Source: Flavobacteriales bacterium (GTDB lineage Bacteria; Bacteroidota; Bacteroidia; Flavobacteriales_F; PHOS-HE28). Taken from it: DNA of 48,528 nt. The notes under the pieces are model-generated. The model did not search any database, had not been told where the DNA came from, and saw only the letters and a list, made by a program, of their open reading frames with translations. The position numbers were made by a program, and so were the translations under genes. Location of the stretch: assembly GCA_020635725.1 (NCBI GenBank), contig JACJZF010000016.1:1-48528 (forward strand), read 5' to 3'. Numbering within the stretch: position 1 is the stretch's first letter; each line of letters begins with the position of its first letter. This document shows, piece by piece, positions 47,948 through 48,528 of the stretch.

Positions 47948-48299
47948 GGACATCGAGGCCGCGGTTGTCGAACACCGAGGCCATGGTCCTCGGGCATCGA
48001 GGTCCTGGTAATCGGTCATCGGGCACGTGGTTGCAGGTCATCGGGCTCTTGGTGGTCGGGCATCGGGCTCGTGGTGGTCGCCCACTGAGGCCGTGGTTGT
48101 CCTGCAACGAGCTCGTGGTGGTCGGTCACCGAGGCCAAGGTTGTTGGGCATTGAGGTCGTGGTGGCCGGTCAATGAGCACATGGTTCTCGGTCATCGAGG
48201 CCATGGTCATCGGTCATCCAGGCCATGATTACCGGTCAGTGAGGCCGTGGTCCTCGATCACCACGGTCCTGTTGCTCGATCAACAGGCTCCCGATGCCC
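47948..48299 (+). repeat. 22-bp tandem repeat array (14 good units plus 2 degenerate)
   Basis: Sixteen consecutive 22-bp units keep perfect phase without a single insertion or deletion. The consensus, written in two halves, is GGTCATCGAGG + CCGTGGTNNTC. Bases 4-5 (CA) are the same in all units and base 13 (C) in the first 14. Other positions vary, commonly among GGT/GGG/GAA at the start and the four bases before the end. Units 15 and 16 (48256-48299) are weak. There are no spacers, so it is not a CRISPR array. A plus-strand frame (47965-48228) translates to a 22-residue peptide repeat but is probably not coding. Confidence 0.9.
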
Positions 48300-48461
48300 C
48301 CTCCATACGCCCTCCTTACTTGGTCATTTCCCCAATCACATGGAAAGCTGCCATACCACTTGGCCCTGGACCAAATCCCGGCAACTCGTGCGGCGCTGCC
48401 TGGGTAGAACCGGTCGTGCCACGAAATCGTTCGCGGCACCAACCGCAAAAACCTCATCATC

Positions 48462-48528
48462 ATGAGAGCGAACATCAAGATCGGATTGTACGAGATGTTG
48501 CCCCCGGCGTTGCTGGCCTTCTTCAGCC
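48462..48528 (+). CDS. 5' end of a possible gene (partial)
   Basis: An ATG at 48462 opens 22 codons to the window edge (MRANIKIGLYEMLPPALLAF...), basic and then hydrophobic, as in a membrane protein. No family can be named and no promoter box is clear. The 162 bp between the repeat array and this start hold no other feature. Confidence 0.35.
   Translation, partial: MRANIKIGLYEMLPPALLAFFS

Noticed and set aside
47948..48299. CRISPR array
   Set aside because: The 22-bp units follow each other directly with no spacers, and no cas gene is present.

Overview
The window is a GC-rich chromosome segment of a member of the Bacteroidota, most likely a high-GC Flavobacteriales-type bacterium. The evidence is: four proteins with a C-terminal type IX secretion (T9SS) sorting domain; a TonB-dependent receptor paired with a DUF4249 lipoprotein; four DUF6090 proteins; almost no Shine-Dalgarno sequences; and a recurring TAnnTT(T/C)G box, the Bacteroidota -7 promoter element, 4-35 nt before many start codons. 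There is no rRNA, CRISPR array, transposase or recognisable prophage. Species cannot be determined from the sequence.

Layout. 1-3843: the 3' end of a RelA/SpoT-family gene, tRNA-Arg(CCG), an Hsp15-like S4 protein, a two-PDZ T9SS protein, a holin-family membrane protein and an AIM24-family protein. 3932-8580: a fused two-domain E1 2-oxoacid dehydrogenase with a co-transcribed serine hydrolase, facing an M1 aminopeptidase lipoprotein. 8731-9256: tRNA-Pro(GGG), followed by two structured repeats that carry copies of its 3' end. 9427-13803: TonB receptor, DUF4249 lipoprotein, thioredoxin reductase. 14644-17311: an ATGA-coupled trio (secreted alpha/beta hydrolase, small protein, anchored protein), then an MFS transporter. 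19561-23112: a five-gene, tightly overlapping operon ending in feoA, feoB and a tiny Cys-rich membrane protein, for ferrous iron uptake. 24011-27045: four tandem DUF6090 paralogues. 27100-37734: mostly exported proteins (T9SS proteins, di-haem cytochrome c, beta-propeller lipoprotein, SIMPL protein) and one AraC regulator. 37807-41831: a propeller-sensor histidine kinase followed by its probable LuxR-type response regulator. 42101-47789: PaiB-like, DUF1398, PfpI, T9SS, AraC and XRE-type genes. 47948-48299: an array of 22-bp tandem repeats. A truncated reading frame ends the window.

Most genes are housekeeping or cell-envelope genes. The parts not explained by known families are non-coding: (i) the tRNA-Pro 3'-end repeat with a covarying long hairpin, (ii) an inverted pair of ~165-bp dispersed elements with a covarying hairpin, and (iii) the 22-bp direct-repeat array beside an XRE regulator. 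Among proteins, the four-member DUF6090 operon is the best candidate for an uncharacterised system.
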